Origin: Riptortus pedestris
Taxonomy: Eukaryota > Arthropoda > Insecta > Hemiptera > Alydidae
DNA length: 64,000 nt
Direction: 5' to 3'
NCBI GenBank assembly: GCA_019009955.1
Contig: CM032228.1
Coordinates: forward strand, 988,501 to 1,052,500
Positions 1 through 13,340 of the stretch are shown in pieces; the first letter of the stretch is position 1, and each line of letters opens with the position of its first letter. Position numbers and translations under genes: made by a program. The notes below the pieces were generated by a model that ran no database searches, was not told the origin of the DNA, and saw only the letters and a program-made list of their open reading frames with translations.

Positions 1-344
1 GAGTAAAACAACTGAGGAAAGAAAGAGGGAGTGAGAAAGGTTCTAGATTACAGGAAGGTCTCTCCACCCGTCCCTGACGCTCCAGGTTAACCAACAGAAC
101 ATGACTAACGACTAACTCTCAATTCCGCTAACATTACCTTATATTCAGATTCTATTTTCAATTCTAATTATGTATGTTTAAATACTTTCGTTTTTTGTGA
201 ATTAATTGAGGTTTTAAACACATTAAAGGATGAAATTACTTACTTCCGATTAATTAATGTTCCAGTGAAAGACAGAGGAAGGGGGGGGGGGAGTAATATA
301 CTTTGCTCCTCATGAAACAGCTACTTGTTTTTAAAATGCTTCAT
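1..344. other. No gene seen
   Basis: AT-rich sequence with a short G run near 281-290. No splice-compatible Nnt first exon was recognised here, nor between 1071 and 1309. Confidence 0.6.
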
Positions 345-991
345 ACAATTGAAATGTTCTTGTTTATCGTCATGTTCATAATTGCCGAAAAACCAATAGG
401 AAACGAAATACCGCTATTATTAATTTCAGGCATTCCTTATAACCCCCACACCTGCCCGTGCCTAGAAATGTTGATATGGTTTGTTATAATGAAAGCGTTA
501 GTGCTAATACACATACCGAGTTTTATTTATTTCGGTTGGGTCTATTGTCCCAAATAAAATTGTTCACTTCCGCTATAGATTTTAGCGTATATCTCGTTTA
601 TTATTCGGTATACGAAAAAAGTGTATATAACAAATGTTACTCTAAATAACAAAGTAAACAACTTTTGTTATGTTCATATTTACCGAAAAACCAATAGGAA
701 ACGAAATATCGCTATTTTTAATTTCTGGCTTCCCTTATAACCCCCACTCCTGTTTGTCTTAGAGAATAATAATATAGCCTAAAGTCTAAGTTGGGCTAGT
801 AGTAATATACATACCAAGTTTCATAAAATTCGGTTCAGCCGTTTATGCGTGAAAAGGTAACAAACAAACAAACAAACAAACAAACAAACATACACGAAAG
901 AAACAAAATGCAGTTTTGGTGTCTATGACATGCGAAACGAAAAGTTATCGTAAAATTTCGCGAAAAAAATCAATGTACAGACAGAGGTTAC

Positions 992-1070
<79 letters not shown>
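345..1070 (-). mobile_element. Family A (Helitron-like) copy, truncated
   Basis: Minus-oriented copy of the family A repeat. It shows the gccgaaaaaccaatagg module, the ataacccccactcctg-type box, the aacaaacaaac tract, and the 5'-end motif seen here reversed as cagaggttacaatttt followed by a (TA)n tract (997-1070). The CTAG/hairpin terminus is missing at the left. Confidence 0.75.
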
Positions 1071-1074
<4 letters not shown>

Positions 1075-1309
1075 ACGCACCTCCTGGATAAGATGAATGA
1101 TGAATATCTTCTCAAACCTAAATATTTCCCTGAACTCTTTTTGTTCCATTATTCTCTTCTATCATTCACAGTTTTGGTAAAAGGATTATCATGCTCAAAT
1201 GTCTTGTAGTATATTATCTAATGGTATTATTATATTATGAATAGTACCATTTCAAGTTCGTTTACTTTAAAATAAAATTATTTTTTTAATACATTGTTTT
1301 TGTTTGCAG

Positions 1310-1473
1310 TTTTCCCTTCAGAATGTGGTTTCGAGGCACAGCAAATTTGTTATACATAAACGTAGGATAAGTTTCTCTCGTGTCCTTCGAAATGAGGACA
1401 AGAAACCACTTGGAGTTGCTGTGAATAGTGTCACTATTGGTGTTCCTAAGGAAGTGTCGAGAGGAGAGAAAAG
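1310..1473 (+). CDS. Nnt: Nnt exon A: presequence and start of domain I
   Basis: Window residues 1-54 of the transhydrogenase. The reading frame is fixed by the 3' end, VPKEVSRGEKR, the conserved opening of the alanine dehydrogenase/PNT N-terminal fold. The first ~30 residues (FSLQNVVSRHSKF...) are rich in Arg, Lys, Ser and His with no acidic residue, as expected of a mitochondrial targeting peptide. Acceptor tgtttgcag ends at 1309; an alternative AG at 1320-1321 keeps the same frame and would remove four residues. Donor is aag|gtaaat, leaving two bases that complete Arg with the next exon. There is no in-frame Met at the start, so an upstream exon is required. Confidence 0.85.
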
Positions 1474-1842
1474 GTAAATGTTTTTAAAATCCTATTTTTT
1501 ATTCATATTCACGTGTATTCGTCTTATTTGGGAAAGAAAGCTGTATCCTGACTGCATTAAGTGTTTATATTTGACTACCTCAGTCCCACCTCCAGGCTAA
1601 AATACATAATTATGAACAATTTAAGCTTAACAGTATCCTCGTACACTGTTTAACATCTATAACCATTTAAATCTAACAATGTAACAATATATGTTAAGCT
1701 GAATGATTTACTAAAATTGTACAATGCTCTATCTTATATTAAATAATCTAATTTTCTCTTTAGGAAAAGGAAAGGATTGCAAAATTACACCAAGATGACA
1801 AAGGTAGATAAGAAAGCCCTGTCAATCTATTGAATGGTAACT

Positions 1843-4800
1843 TTGGGTTGAGGGCCCCCTCCCTCTGCCTCTCATTGGACATTAAGCCACATGCTGCCTT
1901 TGGGTTGAGGGCCCCCTCCCTCTGCCTCTCATTGGACATTAAGCCACATGCTGCCTTTGGGTTGAGGGCCCCCCTCCCTATGCCTCTCATTGGACATTAA
2001 GCCACTTGCTGCCTTTGGGTTGAGGGCCCCCCCTCCCTCTGCCTCTCATTGGACATTAAGCCACTTGCTGCCTTTGGGTTGAGGGCCCCCTCCCTCTGCC
2101 TCTCATTGGACATTAAGCCACATGCTGCCTTTGGGTTGAGGGCCCCCTCCCTCTGCCTCTCATTGGACATTAAGCCACTTGCTGCCTTTGGGTTGAGGCC
2201 CCCCTCCCTCTGCCTCTCATTGGACATTAAGCCACTTGCTGCCTTTGGGTTGAGGGCCCCCTCCCTCTGCCTCTCATTGGACATTAAGCCACTTGCTGCC
2301 TTTGGGTTGAGGGCCCCTCCCTCTGCCTCTCATTGGACATTAAGCCACACTTGCTGCCTTTGGGTTGAGGGCCCCCCTCCCTCTCCCTCTCCTGGGACAT
2401 TAAGCCACTTGCTGCCTTTGGGTTGAGGGCCCCCTCCCTCTGCCTCTCATTGGACATTAAGCCACTTGCTGCCTTTGGGTTGAGGGCCCCCTCCCTCTGC
2501 CTCTCATTGGACATTAAGCCACTTGCTGCCTTTGGGTTGAGGGCCCCCCCTCCCTATGCCTCTCATTGGACATTAAGCCACATGCTGCCTTTGGGTTGAG
2601 GGCCCCCTCCCTCTGCCTCTCATTGGACATTAAGCCACTTGCTGCCTTTGGGTTGAGGGCCCCCTCCCTCTGCCTCTCATTGGACATTAAGCCACTTGCT
2701 GCCTTTGGGTTGAGGGCCCCCTCCCTCTGCCTCTCATTGGACATTAAGCCACTTGCTGCCTTTGGGTTGAGGGCCCCCTCCCTCTGCCTCTCATTGGACA
2801 TTAAGCCACATGCTGCCTTTGGGTTGAGGGCCCCCTCCCTCTGCCTCTCATTGGACATTAAGCCACATGCTGCCTTTGGGTTGAGGGCCCCCTCCCTCTG
2901 CCTCTCATTGGACATTAAGCCACTTGCTGCCTTTGGGTTGAGGGCCCCCCCTCCCTATGCCTCTCATTGGACATTAAGCCACTTGCTGCCTTTGGGTTGA
3001 GGGCCCCCTTCCCTCTGCCTCTCATTGGACATTAAGCCACTTGCTGCCTTTGGGTTGAGGGCCCCCCTTCCCTCTGCCTCTCATTGGACATTAAGCCACT
3101 TGCTGCCTTTGGGTTGAGGGCCCCCCCTCCCTCTGCCTCTCATAGGACATTAAGCCAAATGCTGCCTTTGGGTTGAGGGCCCCCTCCCTCTGCCTCTCAT
3201 TGGACATTAAGCCACTTGCTGCCTTTGGGTTGAGGGCCCCCTTCCCTCTGCCTCTCATTGGACATTAAGCCACTTGCTGCCTTTGGGTTGAGGGCCCCCC
3301 TTCCCTCTGCTTCTCATTGGACATTAAGCCACTTGCTGCCTTTGGGTTGAGGGCCCCCCCTCCCTATGCCTCTCATTGGACATTAAGCCACTTGCTGCCT
3401 TTGGGTTGAGGGCCCCCCTTCCCTCTGCCTCTCATTGGACATTAAGCCACTTGCTGCCTTTGGGTTGAGGGCCCCCTCCCTCTGCCTCTCATTGGACATT
3501 AAGCCACTTGCTGCCTTTGGGTTGAGGGCCCCCCCTCCCTATGCCTCTCATTGGACATTAAGCCACTTGCTGCCTTTGGGTTGAGGGCCCCCTCCCTATG
3601 CCTCTCATTGGACATTAAGCCACTTGCTGCCTTTGGGTTGAGGGCCCCCTCCCTATGCCTCTCATTGGACATTAAGCCACTTGCTGCCTTTGGGTTGAGG
3701 GCCCCCTCCCTCTGCCTCTCATTGGACATTAAGCCACTTGCTGCCTTTGGGTTGAGGGCCCCCCTTCCCTCTGCCTCTCATTGGACATTAAGCCACTTGC
3801 TGCCTTTGGGTTGAGGGCCCCCTCCCTCTGCCTCTCATTGGACATTAAGCCACTTGCTGCCTTTGGGTTGAGGGCCCCCTCCCTCTGCCTCTCATTGGAC
3901 ATTAAGCCACTTGCTGCCTTTGGGTTGAGGGCCCCCCTTCCCTCTGCCTCTCATTGGACATTAAGCCACTTGCTGCCTTTGGGTTGAGGGCCCCCTTCCC
4001 CCTGCCTCTCATTGGACATTAAGCCACATGCTGCCTTTGGGTTGAGGGGCCCCCTTCCCTCTGCCTCTCATTGGACATTAAGCCACTTGCTGCCTTTGGG
4101 TTGAGGGCCCCCTCCCTATGCCTCTCATTGGACATTAAGCCACTTGCTGTCTTTGGGTTGAGGACCCCCTTCCCTCTGCCTCTCATAGGACATTAAGCCA
4201 CTTGCTGCCTTTGGGTTGTGGGCCCCCCTTCCCTCTGCCTCTCATTGGACATTAAGCCACTTGCTGTCTTTGGGTTGAGGGCCCCCCCTCTGCCTCTCAT
4301 TGGACATTAAGCCACTTGCTGCCTTTGGGTTGAGGGCCCCCTCCCTCTGCCTCTCATTGGACATTAAGCCACTTGCTGCCTTTGGGTTGAGGGCCCCCTT
4401 CCCTCTGCCTCTCATTGGACATTAAGCCACATGCTGCCTTTGGGTTGAGGGGCCCCCTTCCCTCTGCCTCTCATAGGACATTAAGCCACTTGCTGCCTTT
4501 GGGTTGAGGGCCCCCCTTCCCTCTGCCTCTCATTGGACATTAAGCCACTTGCTGCCTTTGGGTTGAGGGCCCCCCTTCCCTCTGCCTCTCATTGGACATT
4601 AAGCCACTTGCTGCCTTTGGGTTGAGGGCCCCCCCTCCCTCTGCCTCTCATTGGACATTAAGCCACTTGCTGCCTTTGGGTTGAGGGCCCCCTCCCTATG
4701 CCTCTCATTGGACATTAAGCCACTTGCTGCCTTTGGGTTGAGGGCCCCCTCCCTCTGCCTCTCATTGGACATTAAGCCACTTGCTGCCTTTGGGTTGAGG

Positions 4801-5085
4801 GCCCCCTCCCTCTGCCTCTCATTGGACATTAAGCCACATGCTGCCTTTGGGTTGAGGGCCCCCTCCCTCTGCCTCTCATTGGACATTAAGCCACTTGCTG
4901 CCTTTGGGTTGAGGGCCCCCCTTCCCTCTGCCTCTCATTGGACATTAAGCCACTTGCTGCCTTTGGGTTGAGGGCCCCCTCCCTCTGCCTCTCATTGGAC
5001 ATTAAGCCACTTGCTGCCTTTGGGTTGAGGCCCCCCTCCCTCTACCTCTCATTGGACATTAAGCTACTTCCTCTCTTTGGTTTCC
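1843..5085. repeat. 57-bp minisatellite in an Nnt intron
   Basis: About 57 head-to-tail copies of a unit containing attaagccacttgctgcc, then tttgggttgagg, a C-rich run, and tctgcctctcattggac. Nominal length is 57 bp, but the C run varies by several bases between units. Recurrent variants are cttgctg/catgctg and ctctgcc/ctatgcc. The edges decay into unique sequence at gaatggtaac on the left and agctacttcctctc on the right. Because 57 is a multiple of three, short open frames appear on both strands between C-run length changes; nothing suggests they are genes. Confidence 0.97.
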
Positions 5086-5329
5086 CTGTTCTTTTTTATT
5101 TCCAATATTTGACTGTATCCAAAGTTCTGCTTTTATTATTTATTTATGTGTTATGTATAAGTGTTATTTTGCACCCTTGGCTTCGCTACACCATGTAAAT
5201 GGTCTGTAAAATGGCCTCGAGCCACTGTTACCATTCAGTAGAGGAACAGCGCTTTTTTACTTACTTTATCTCTAATGATATTCGCTTAGTTCTGGAGTCC
5301 TTTATTTTAGGAAAGAGAAAGTGAAATAA

Positions 5330-6255
5330 TCTATATATATATAAAATTGTTACCTATGTTGTACATTGATTTCTTTCTCGAAATTTCATGATAACTTTTT
5401 GTTTCACATGCCATAGACACGATATCTGCAATTTGTTTTTGTGGTGTCTGTTTGTTTGTTACCTTTTTACGCATAAACGGCTCACGCAAAATTTATGAAA
5501 CTTGGTATGTATATTACTACTAGCCCAACTTAGACTTTAGGCTATATTAATATATTCTGATACAAACAGGAGGGGGGTTTATAAGGAAAGCCTGAAATTT
5601 AAAATAGGATATCGTTTCGTGTTGCTTTTTCGGCAAATATACACATGACAAAAGTTGTTTACTTTGTTATTTAGAGTAGCTTTTGTTAATACACACTTTT
5701 GGCATATACCGAAGTATAAATGTGTTATTCACTAAAAATTATAGCAGCATTGAACAATTTTATTTCGCACAAAAGACTTAACCGAAATAAACAAAACTCG
5801 GTATGTGTATTAGCTCTATCATTTCTATGATAATACGCTGTACCAACATTTCTAGGGATGAGTAGGAGTGGGGGTTGGGAGGGAGGCCTGAAATAAAAAA
5901 TAGTATTTCGTTTCCAATTGGTTTTTAGACAAATATGCATATGACAAAAGTTGTTCATTTTGTTATTTAGAGTAACATTTGTTATATTGACTTTTGTCAT
6001 ATAACAAAGCATAAACGTGATATACATTAAAAACTAAAGCGGGTGTCAACAATTTTATTTGGCACAGAAGACAACCGAACTAAACAAAACTTTTGCTATA
6101 TTCACTTTTATCGAATCGACAAATCCACAGGGACAATGGGAAACACTGTTTCGGGGCAATGTCAAAATATTGTGGAAAGTAAAGCCTTGCCAAAAAAATA
6201 CCATTTTCATTCAGCCTCAAATGAATTGGAAGGCGAAACCGGGTACCTTAGCTAG
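5330..6255 (+). mobile_element. Family A (Helitron-like) copy
   Basis: Complete 926-bp copy starting TCTATATATA, then aaaattgttacc, a GTTT tract, two internal modules, and a 3' end with an imperfect GC hairpin followed by CTAG. It sits between an A (5329) and a T (6256), the target preference of Helitrons. The internal ORF-like stretches are not conserved between copies, so it is non-autonomous. Confidence 0.65.
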
Positions 6256-7621
6256 TTTAGTATATGATAGAAACACTCTACTATTCTAATAAATTGTTCA
6301 GTTTAACTTAATTGGTAAACTCTTAGAATTTAACATTGTTACTCTTAGTATTTAAATGGTTATACATGTTAAAATGGATGTATTGTTGAGCTTAAGTTGT
6401 TAATAACTTTGTATTTTTAGCCTGAATATGATACTGATGAGGTGAAGCTGGTTGTCGAATATAAATATTTAATGTAGACAGACTACATCTTTCTTTTCCA
6501 TAATTGCTCGATTATCCAACATCACTCGACATTTTATTATTTCCTCTTTACCTAATTTTCTCTCTGTCACTCTATGTCAGTGCAACAAGACTGAAAATAG
6601 ATTTTAGATGTAGCTCACTTCTTCATACTGTTTAATCTCTACCATTAATCAGCTTATGGACGCATGGCTCTCTAATAACTCTGCTATCAGAAAAAATAGT
6701 CTCATTTTTCCCGATATCTTTGATGTTAGGTAGTCACGTACAATAATTATGAGCCCAAATCTGTTAGAGCTGTTACTGCGAAAAGTACTCCATTATAAAT
6801 GTTGTTTTATTTGTTTTTCAGGGTTGCTATAACACCTGCAGCAGCTGCTGCCCTAATCAAGAAAGGTTTTAATGTCCAAGTCGAGGAGGGAGCCGGTTTC
6901 GAAGCGAAATTCAGAGATAGCGATTACGCTGGAGCAGGAGTCAAAATTGTCTCCAAAGATGATGCATTTTCATCCGGTAAAATAACTTTTTAAATTTCTT
7001 TAGACAATTTCTATTCTGGGGATTCATGCAATTTGCATAAAAGAATCTTCGAATACCTATCTGCCTAAGAGGTAACAAAAATGAGGTGCATTCAAATTTA
7101 TTTACACATTATGTTTGTCTGTTAATCTACCAGTGGCTGAAACTTTTGTTCAATCATTATCAAACTCGTAAAGCACATAAAATAGGTGCAGAGGTTTGTT
7201 GGTCGGGTTAAGAGAAGTCGAGGTTCTGAGCTGCTAAACCACTCAGTTCAAAATTTCTCCGTTATTATTATACTGATATAAAATGTTATATAACCAACCT
7301 TGTTAATAATTTAATGGACCACAATTTTTGCTCTATACAATTTTCTCAAACTTTAATATTAACAGAGTTCTTTGCATTTTCTGCTTTGAGTAAAGCCTTA
7401 CTCCAACCAATGGCATTTTCATTCTAAGCATCTCATGTTCAGCTTATATCTTCAGTACTGCTTACGAACTGTACTTAGAACGGAAAAATAAAGATTACAA
7501 TATGCAGATTATGTCACACACATTGGAAATCTAAGACAAGAATATATGTGTGTGTGTGTGGTGTGTTATTCTTAAATATAACCTGGTCGAAAACATCAGC
7601 ACAGTTATATATATATATATA
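6256..7621. other. Intron sequence without further genes (apart from exon B)
   Basis: Outside Nnt exon B (6822-6976), AT-rich intron. A short TG repeat at about 7549-7563 and a (TA) tract at 7606-7620 precede the next family A element. Confidence 0.7.
6822..6976 (+). CDS. Nnt: Nnt exon B: domain I N-terminal part
   Basis: Window residues 55-106. It encodes VAITPAAAAALIKKGFNVQV followed by EEGAGFEAKF, typical of the first Rossmann-like half of PNT/alanine dehydrogenase proteins (RVA-TP motif, then a VE-GAG motif). Acceptor ttgtttttcag, donor catccg|gtaaaa. The single G left over joins AT of the next exon to give Asp. Intron 5' of it is 5.3 kb and holds the 57-bp minisatellite; the intron 3' of it is 10.5 kb of family A repeats. 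Confidence 0.93.
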
Positions 7622-8865
7622 CTAGCTCAGATACTCGGCTTCGCCCGGGAATTTATTTGAGGCTGAATGGTTATGGTATTTTTTTGGCAAAACTTTACTT
7701 TGCACAATATTTTGACATTTACCCGTCCCAGTGTTTAGGGTTAATATCCGTTGTTAGCTAATAATAATGGAAGAATTAATGCTAATTGACATACCAAGTT
7801 TTTTTATGTTTGGTTTAAAAACCCAATGAAATAGTTGACTCCCGCTTTAGTTTATAGTGTATATCTCGTTTATACTTTGTTAAAAGACAAAAATGAATAT
7901 GACAAAAGTTACTCTAAATAACAAAATAAACAACTTTTGTCATGTTCATATTTGCCGAAAAACGAATAGAAATCGAAATTTCCCGTCTCTTATACATGTA
8001 AATATGGTGAATTTTTATTTCAGGCCTCCCTTTTAACCCCCATACCGCCCGAAGCTAAAAATTTTAATATAACTTATAATCATGGAAGAATTAATGCTAA
8101 TTGACATACCGAGTTTTGTTAACTTCGGTTCAGCCGTTAGTGCCCGCTAAAGTTTTAACGTATAACTCATTTATACTTCGGTATACGACGTTATTGTATA
8201 TAACAAAAGTTTCTCTAAATAAGAAAATATACAACTTTTGTTATGTACATATTTGCCGAAACCCCAATAGGAAACGAAATATCACTATTTTTAATTTCAG
8301 ACCTCCCTTATAACCCCCACTCCTGCCCGTCCCTAGAAATGTTAGTATGGCTTATTATAAGGAAGGCGTTAGTACTAATTCACATACCGAGTTTGGTTTA
8401 GTTCGGTTGAGTCTTTTGTGCCAAATAAAATTGTGGACTTCCGCTATAGTTTTTAGCGTGTAACTCATTTATACTTCCGTATACGGCAAAAGTGCATATA
8501 ACAAAAGTTACTTTAAATTACAAAATAAACAACTTTTGTCATGGGCATATTTGCTGAAAAAGCAATAGGTAACGAAATATCGCTATTTTTAATTTCAGGC
8601 CTCCGTTATAACCCCCACTCCTGTTTGTCTCAGAGGATATTAATATAGCCTAAAGTCTAAGTTGGGTTAGTTGTAATATACATACCAAGTTTCATAAAAT
8701 TCGGTTCAGCCGTTTATGCGTGAAAAGGTAACAAACAAACAAACAAACAGACACCAAAGAAAAAAAATGCAGTTATGGTGTCTATGACATGTGAAACGAA
8801 AAGTTATCGTGAAATTTCGGGAAAAAAATCAATGTACTGACAGAGGTTACAATTTTATATATATA
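7622..8865 (-). mobile_element. Family A copy, reverse, tandem with next
   Basis: Begins (reading the plus strand) with ctagctcagatac and the reversed hairpin cggcttcgcccggg, and ends at cagaggttacaatttt plus a short (TA) tract. The next copy's CTAG follows with no intervening sequence. Confidence 0.7.
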
Positions 8866-10105
8866 CTAGCTCAGATACCCGGCTTCGCCCGGGAATTCAT
8901 TTGAGGCTGAATGGTGATGGTATTTTTTTGGCAAGGCTTTAATTTGCACAATATTTTGACATTTACCCTTCCCAGTGTTTAGGGTTAATACCCGTTGTTG
9001 GCATTTGTTAATAATAAAATTAATTTTTTATGTAAGTCTTCACTGTCCTCCAAATTGTCATATTTCCCGTCTATTGTGCGTTATGCATAGATTTCAGTTA
9101 TTCCCGCTTTAGTTTATAGTGTATATCTCGTTTATACTTTGTTAAAAGACAAAAATGAATATGACAAAAGTTACTCTAAATACCAAAATAAACAACTTTT
9201 GTTATGTTCATATTTGCCGAAAAACGAATAGAAAACGAAATACCGCTATTTTTAAATTCAGGCATCCCTTACAACCCCCACTCCTGCCCGTCCCTAGAAA
9301 TGATGGTATGGCTTGTTATAATGAAAGCGTTAGTGCTAATACACATACCGAGTTTTATTTATTTTGGTTGGGTCTTTTGTCCCAAATAAAATTGATGACT
9401 CCCGCTATAATTTTTAGCGTATATCTCGTTTATAATTCGGTATACGAAAAAAGTGTATATAACAAAAGTTACTCTAAATAACAAAATAAACAACTTTTGT
9501 GATGTTTATATTTGCCGAAAAACGAATAGAAAACGAAATACCGCTGTTTTTAAATTCAGGCATCCCTTACAACCCCCACTCCTGCCCGTCCCTAGAAATG
9601 TTGGTATGGCTTGTTATAATAAAGGCCTTAGTCCTAATACACGTACCGAGTTTTATTTAGTTCGGTTGATTCTTTTGTGCCAAATAAAATTGATGACTCC
9701 CGCTATAATTTTTAGCGTATAACTCATTTATATTTAGGTATACGACGAAAGTGTACATAACAAAAGTTACTCTAAATAATAAAATAAATAACTTTTGTTA
9801 TGTGCATATTTGCCGAAAAAACAATAGAAAACGAAATATCGCTATTTTTAATTTCAGGCCTCCCTTATAACCCCCACTCTTGTTCGTCTTAGAGAATATT
9901 AGTATAGCCTAAAGTCTAAGTTGGGCTAGTAGTAATATACATACCAAGTTTCATAAAATTCGGTTCAGCCGTTTATGCGTGAAAAGGTAACAAACAAACA
10001 AACATACACGAAAGAAACAAAATGCAGTTATGGTGTCTATGACATGTGAAACGAAAAGTTATCGTGAAATTTCGCGAAAAAAAACAATGTACAGACAGAG
10101 GTTAC

Positions 10106-10157
<52 letters not shown>
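8866..10157 (-). mobile_element. Family A copy, reverse
   Basis: Same layout as the preceding copy: hairpin cccggcttcgcccggg at the left, several ~300-bp internal modules (each with accccca-ctcctgcccgtccctag and an aacaacttttgt box), a shortened AAAC tract, then a 48-bp (TA)n at about 10111-10157. Confidence 0.72.
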
Positions 10158-10161
<4 letters not shown>

Positions 10162-11366
10162 GCTCAGATACCCGGCTTCGCCCGGGAATTCATTTGAGGC
10201 TGAATGGTGATGGTATTTTTTAGCAGGCTTTACATTGCACAATATTTTGACATTTACCCGTCCTAGTGTTTAGGATTGATACCCGTTGTTGCCGGTGATT
10301 TGCTAATAATAGAATTATTTGTTCGATAATTCTTCACAGCCTTCGATATTTTTATATTTACCGTTTCTTATACATGTAAATATGGTGAATTTTTATTTCA
10401 GGCCTCCCTTATAACCCCCCTCCCGTTCGAACCTAAAAATTTTAATATAACTTATAATCATGGAAGAATTAATGCTAATTGACATACCGAGTTTTGTTAA
10501 GTTCGGTTCAGCCGTTAGTGCCCGCTAAAGTTTTAACGTATAACTCATTTATACTTAGGTATACGACAAAAGTGTATATAACAAAAGTTACTCCAAATAA
10601 TAAAATAAACAACTTTTGTTATGTTTATATTTGCGGAAAAACCAATAGGAAACCAAATATCACTATTTTTAATTTCAGGCTTCCATTATAACCCCCACTC
10701 CTTCCCGTCCCTAGAAATGTTGGTATGGCTTGTTATAATGAAGGTCTCACTGCTAATACACATACCGAGTTTTATTTAGTTCGGTTGAGTCTTTTTTGGC
10801 AAATAATATTGATGACTCCCGCTATAATTTTTATCGTATAACGCATTTAAACTTCGGTATACGACAAAAGTGTATATAACAAAAGTTACTCTAAATAACA
10901 AAATAAACAACTTTTTTTATGTGCATATGTACCGAAAAACCAATAGAAAGCGAAATATCGCTATTTTTAATTTCATGCTTCCCTTATAACCCCCACTCCT
11001 GTTCGTCTCAGAGAAAATTAATATAGCCTAAAGTCTAAGTTGGGTTAGTAGTAATATACATACCAAGTTTCATAAAATTCGGTTCAGCCGTTTATGCGTG
11101 AAAAGGTAACAAACAAACAAACAAATAAACATACACGAAAGAAATAACGTCCTAAAATCCCACCCTGGCTAGAGAAGGGTGGTAACCTGTAGATAACCCG
11201 TCCCGATTAGCCTAAGTTGCAAAAAGTGGACGTTAAAAAATAATATTAATAATAATATTAATATTACACGAAAGAAACAAAATGCAGATATGGTATCTAT
11301 GACATGTGAAACGAAAAGTTATCGTGAAATTTCGCGAAAAAAATCAATGTACAGACAGAGGTTAAA
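10158..11366 (-). mobile_element. Family A copy, reverse, split by a SINE fragment
   Basis: The left end reads aatagctcag in place of actagctcag, a one-base change of the terminus. The body is typical, but near 11148-11271 the element is interrupted by a SINE tail fragment, after which the family A sequence (cacgaaagaaacaaaatgcag) resumes. It ends at cagacagaggtta. Confidence 0.68.
11148..11271 (+). mobile_element. SINE 3' fragment
   Basis: Tail half of the tRNA-SINE seen complete at 26826-27045: cccaccctggctagag, acccgtcccgattagcc, aagttgcaaaaagtggac, then an AAT-rich tail. Inserted into a family A copy. Confidence 0.7.
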
Positions 11367-11547
11367 TTTAAGTCTTACATAAGAAATTAATTTTATTATT
11401 AACAAATTCACGGAAACGTCGGGTATTAACCCTAAACACTAGGACGGGTAAATGTCAAAATATTGTGCAAAGTAAAGCCTTGCCAAAAAATACCATCACC
11501 ATTCAGCCTCAAATGAATTCCCGGGCGAAGCCGGGTATCTGAGCTAG
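11367..11547 (+). mobile_element. Family A 3'-end fragment
   Basis: Plus-oriented terminal 180 bp only: taaccctaaacac, the catcaccattcagcctc box, hairpin cccgggcgaagccggg, tatctgag and CTAG. Head-to-head with the preceding reverse copy. Confidence 0.7.
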
Positions 11548-13330
11548 TATATATATAAAATTGTAACCTCTGTCTGTACATTGATTTTTTTCGCGAAATT
11601 TCACGATAACTTTTCGTTTCACATGTCATAGACACCATAACTACATTTTGTTTCTTTCGTGTCTGTTTGTTTGTTTGTTTGTTTGTTTGTTTATTTGTTT
11701 GTTTGTTTGTTACCTTTTCACGCATAAACGGCTGAACCGAATTTTATGAAACTTGGTATGTATATTACTACTAGCCCAACTTAGACTTTAGGCTATATTT
11801 ATATTCTCTAAGACGAACAGGAGTGGGGGTTATAAGGGAGGCCTGAAATTAAAAATAGCGATATTTCGATTCCTATTGCTTTTTCAGCAAATATGCACAT
11901 GACAAAAGTTGTTTATTTTGTAATTATAAGTAACTTTTGTTATATGCACTTTTGACGTATACGGAAGCATAAATGAGTTATACGCTATAAACTAAAGCGG
12001 GAGTCCACAATTTTATTTGGCACTAAAGACTAAACCGAATTAAACCAAACTCGGTATGTGAATTAGTACTAACGCCTTCCTTATAATAAGCTATACTAAC
12101 ATTTCTAGGGACGGCCAGGAGTGGGGGTTATAAGGAAGGCCTGAAATTAAAAATAGCGATATTTCGTTTCCTATTGCTTTTTCAGCAAATATGCACATAA
12201 CAAAAGTTGTTTATTTTGTTATTTAAAGTAACTTTTGTTATATGCACTTTTGCCGTATACGGAAGCATAAATGAGTTATACGCTGTAAACTAAAGCGGGA
12301 GTCCACAATTTTATTTGGCACTAAAGACTAAACCGAATTAAACCAAACTCTGTATGTGAATTAGTACTAACGCTTTCATTATAATAAGCCATACTAACAT
12401 TTCTTGGGACGGGCAGGAGTGGGGGTTATAAGGGAGGCCTGAATTTAAAAATAGCGATATTTTGTTTCCTATTGCTTTTTCGGCAAATATGAACATAACA
12501 AAAGTAGTTTATTTTTATTTTTAAAGTAACTTTTGTTTTATTCACTTTTGTCGTATAGAAATGTATAAACGAGATATACACTAAAATCTAAAGCGGGAGC
12601 CAACAATTTTGTTGGGCACTAACGATTGAACCGAACTTAGCAAAATTCGGTGTGTGAATTAGCATTAATTCTTCCATGATTATAAGCTATATTAAAAATT
12701 TTAGGTTCAAAGGGGAGTGGGGATTATAAGAGAGGCTGAAATGAAAAACTCGGTTTTTCTATTTTCTATTTGTTTTTCGGCAAACATGCACATAACAAAA
12801 GTGGTCTACTTTGTTATTTAGAGTAACTTATGTGTGCATTCTCTTTTGTCGTAAAATGAAGTAAACACGGGATATACGCTAAACGGGTGTCAATAATTAT
12901 ATTAGTACTCATTTAAGAGGTTTTAATAAATGAATACTATGACAAATGATGTTAAGTTTTCGTCTTATATGATAGTTCAAAGTATGATTCGGATTAGTGA
13001 GGTATAAACCTTCGTCACCCCCTCCTCATTTATTTATTTTTCCTAGAAAATAGCTTTGTTATTTATTTCCAATAGAAATATAAACTATAAGAGCATTTCC
13101 ATTATTTAATTTGTATAATGTACCTTGATGTTATTGAAACAAATATGTGCTATCATAATAATTAAACGTTAATGGTAATGTCATTATGACAAAAAACAAT
13201 ATGCGTTTAAACAATATGCGTATATGATATGATATTTTCAGGGTACCTCTATTATTTAATTCCATCCAGAAGATAAATTATTAAAATAATATTTTGAATC
13301 AATAATTTAAGTAGAAGAATTTTGAGAAGT
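11548..13330 (+). mobile_element. Family A copy with long internal module
   Basis: Starts tatatatataaaattg directly after the previous CTAG. Contains three or more ~300-bp modules and then an AT-rich module (about 12890-13330) also present in the copies at 28098 and 36205. No CTAG terminus is seen. A reversed 5'-end fragment follows at 13341-13425. Confidence 0.65.
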
Positions 13331-13340
13331 CTCATCGGGA

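Noticed and set aside
1760..5198. Many short ORFs (MDIKPLAAFGLRAPS and MSNERQREGALNPKA repeats)
   Set aside because: By-products of the 57-bp minisatellite; frames change whenever the C run changes length.
5330..5350. TC as the universal 5' end of family A, which would clinch a Helitron
   Set aside because: Only two copies (5330 and 13441) show TC before the TA tract; tandem copies begin directly in TA after the previous CTAG, so the 5' end remains undefined.
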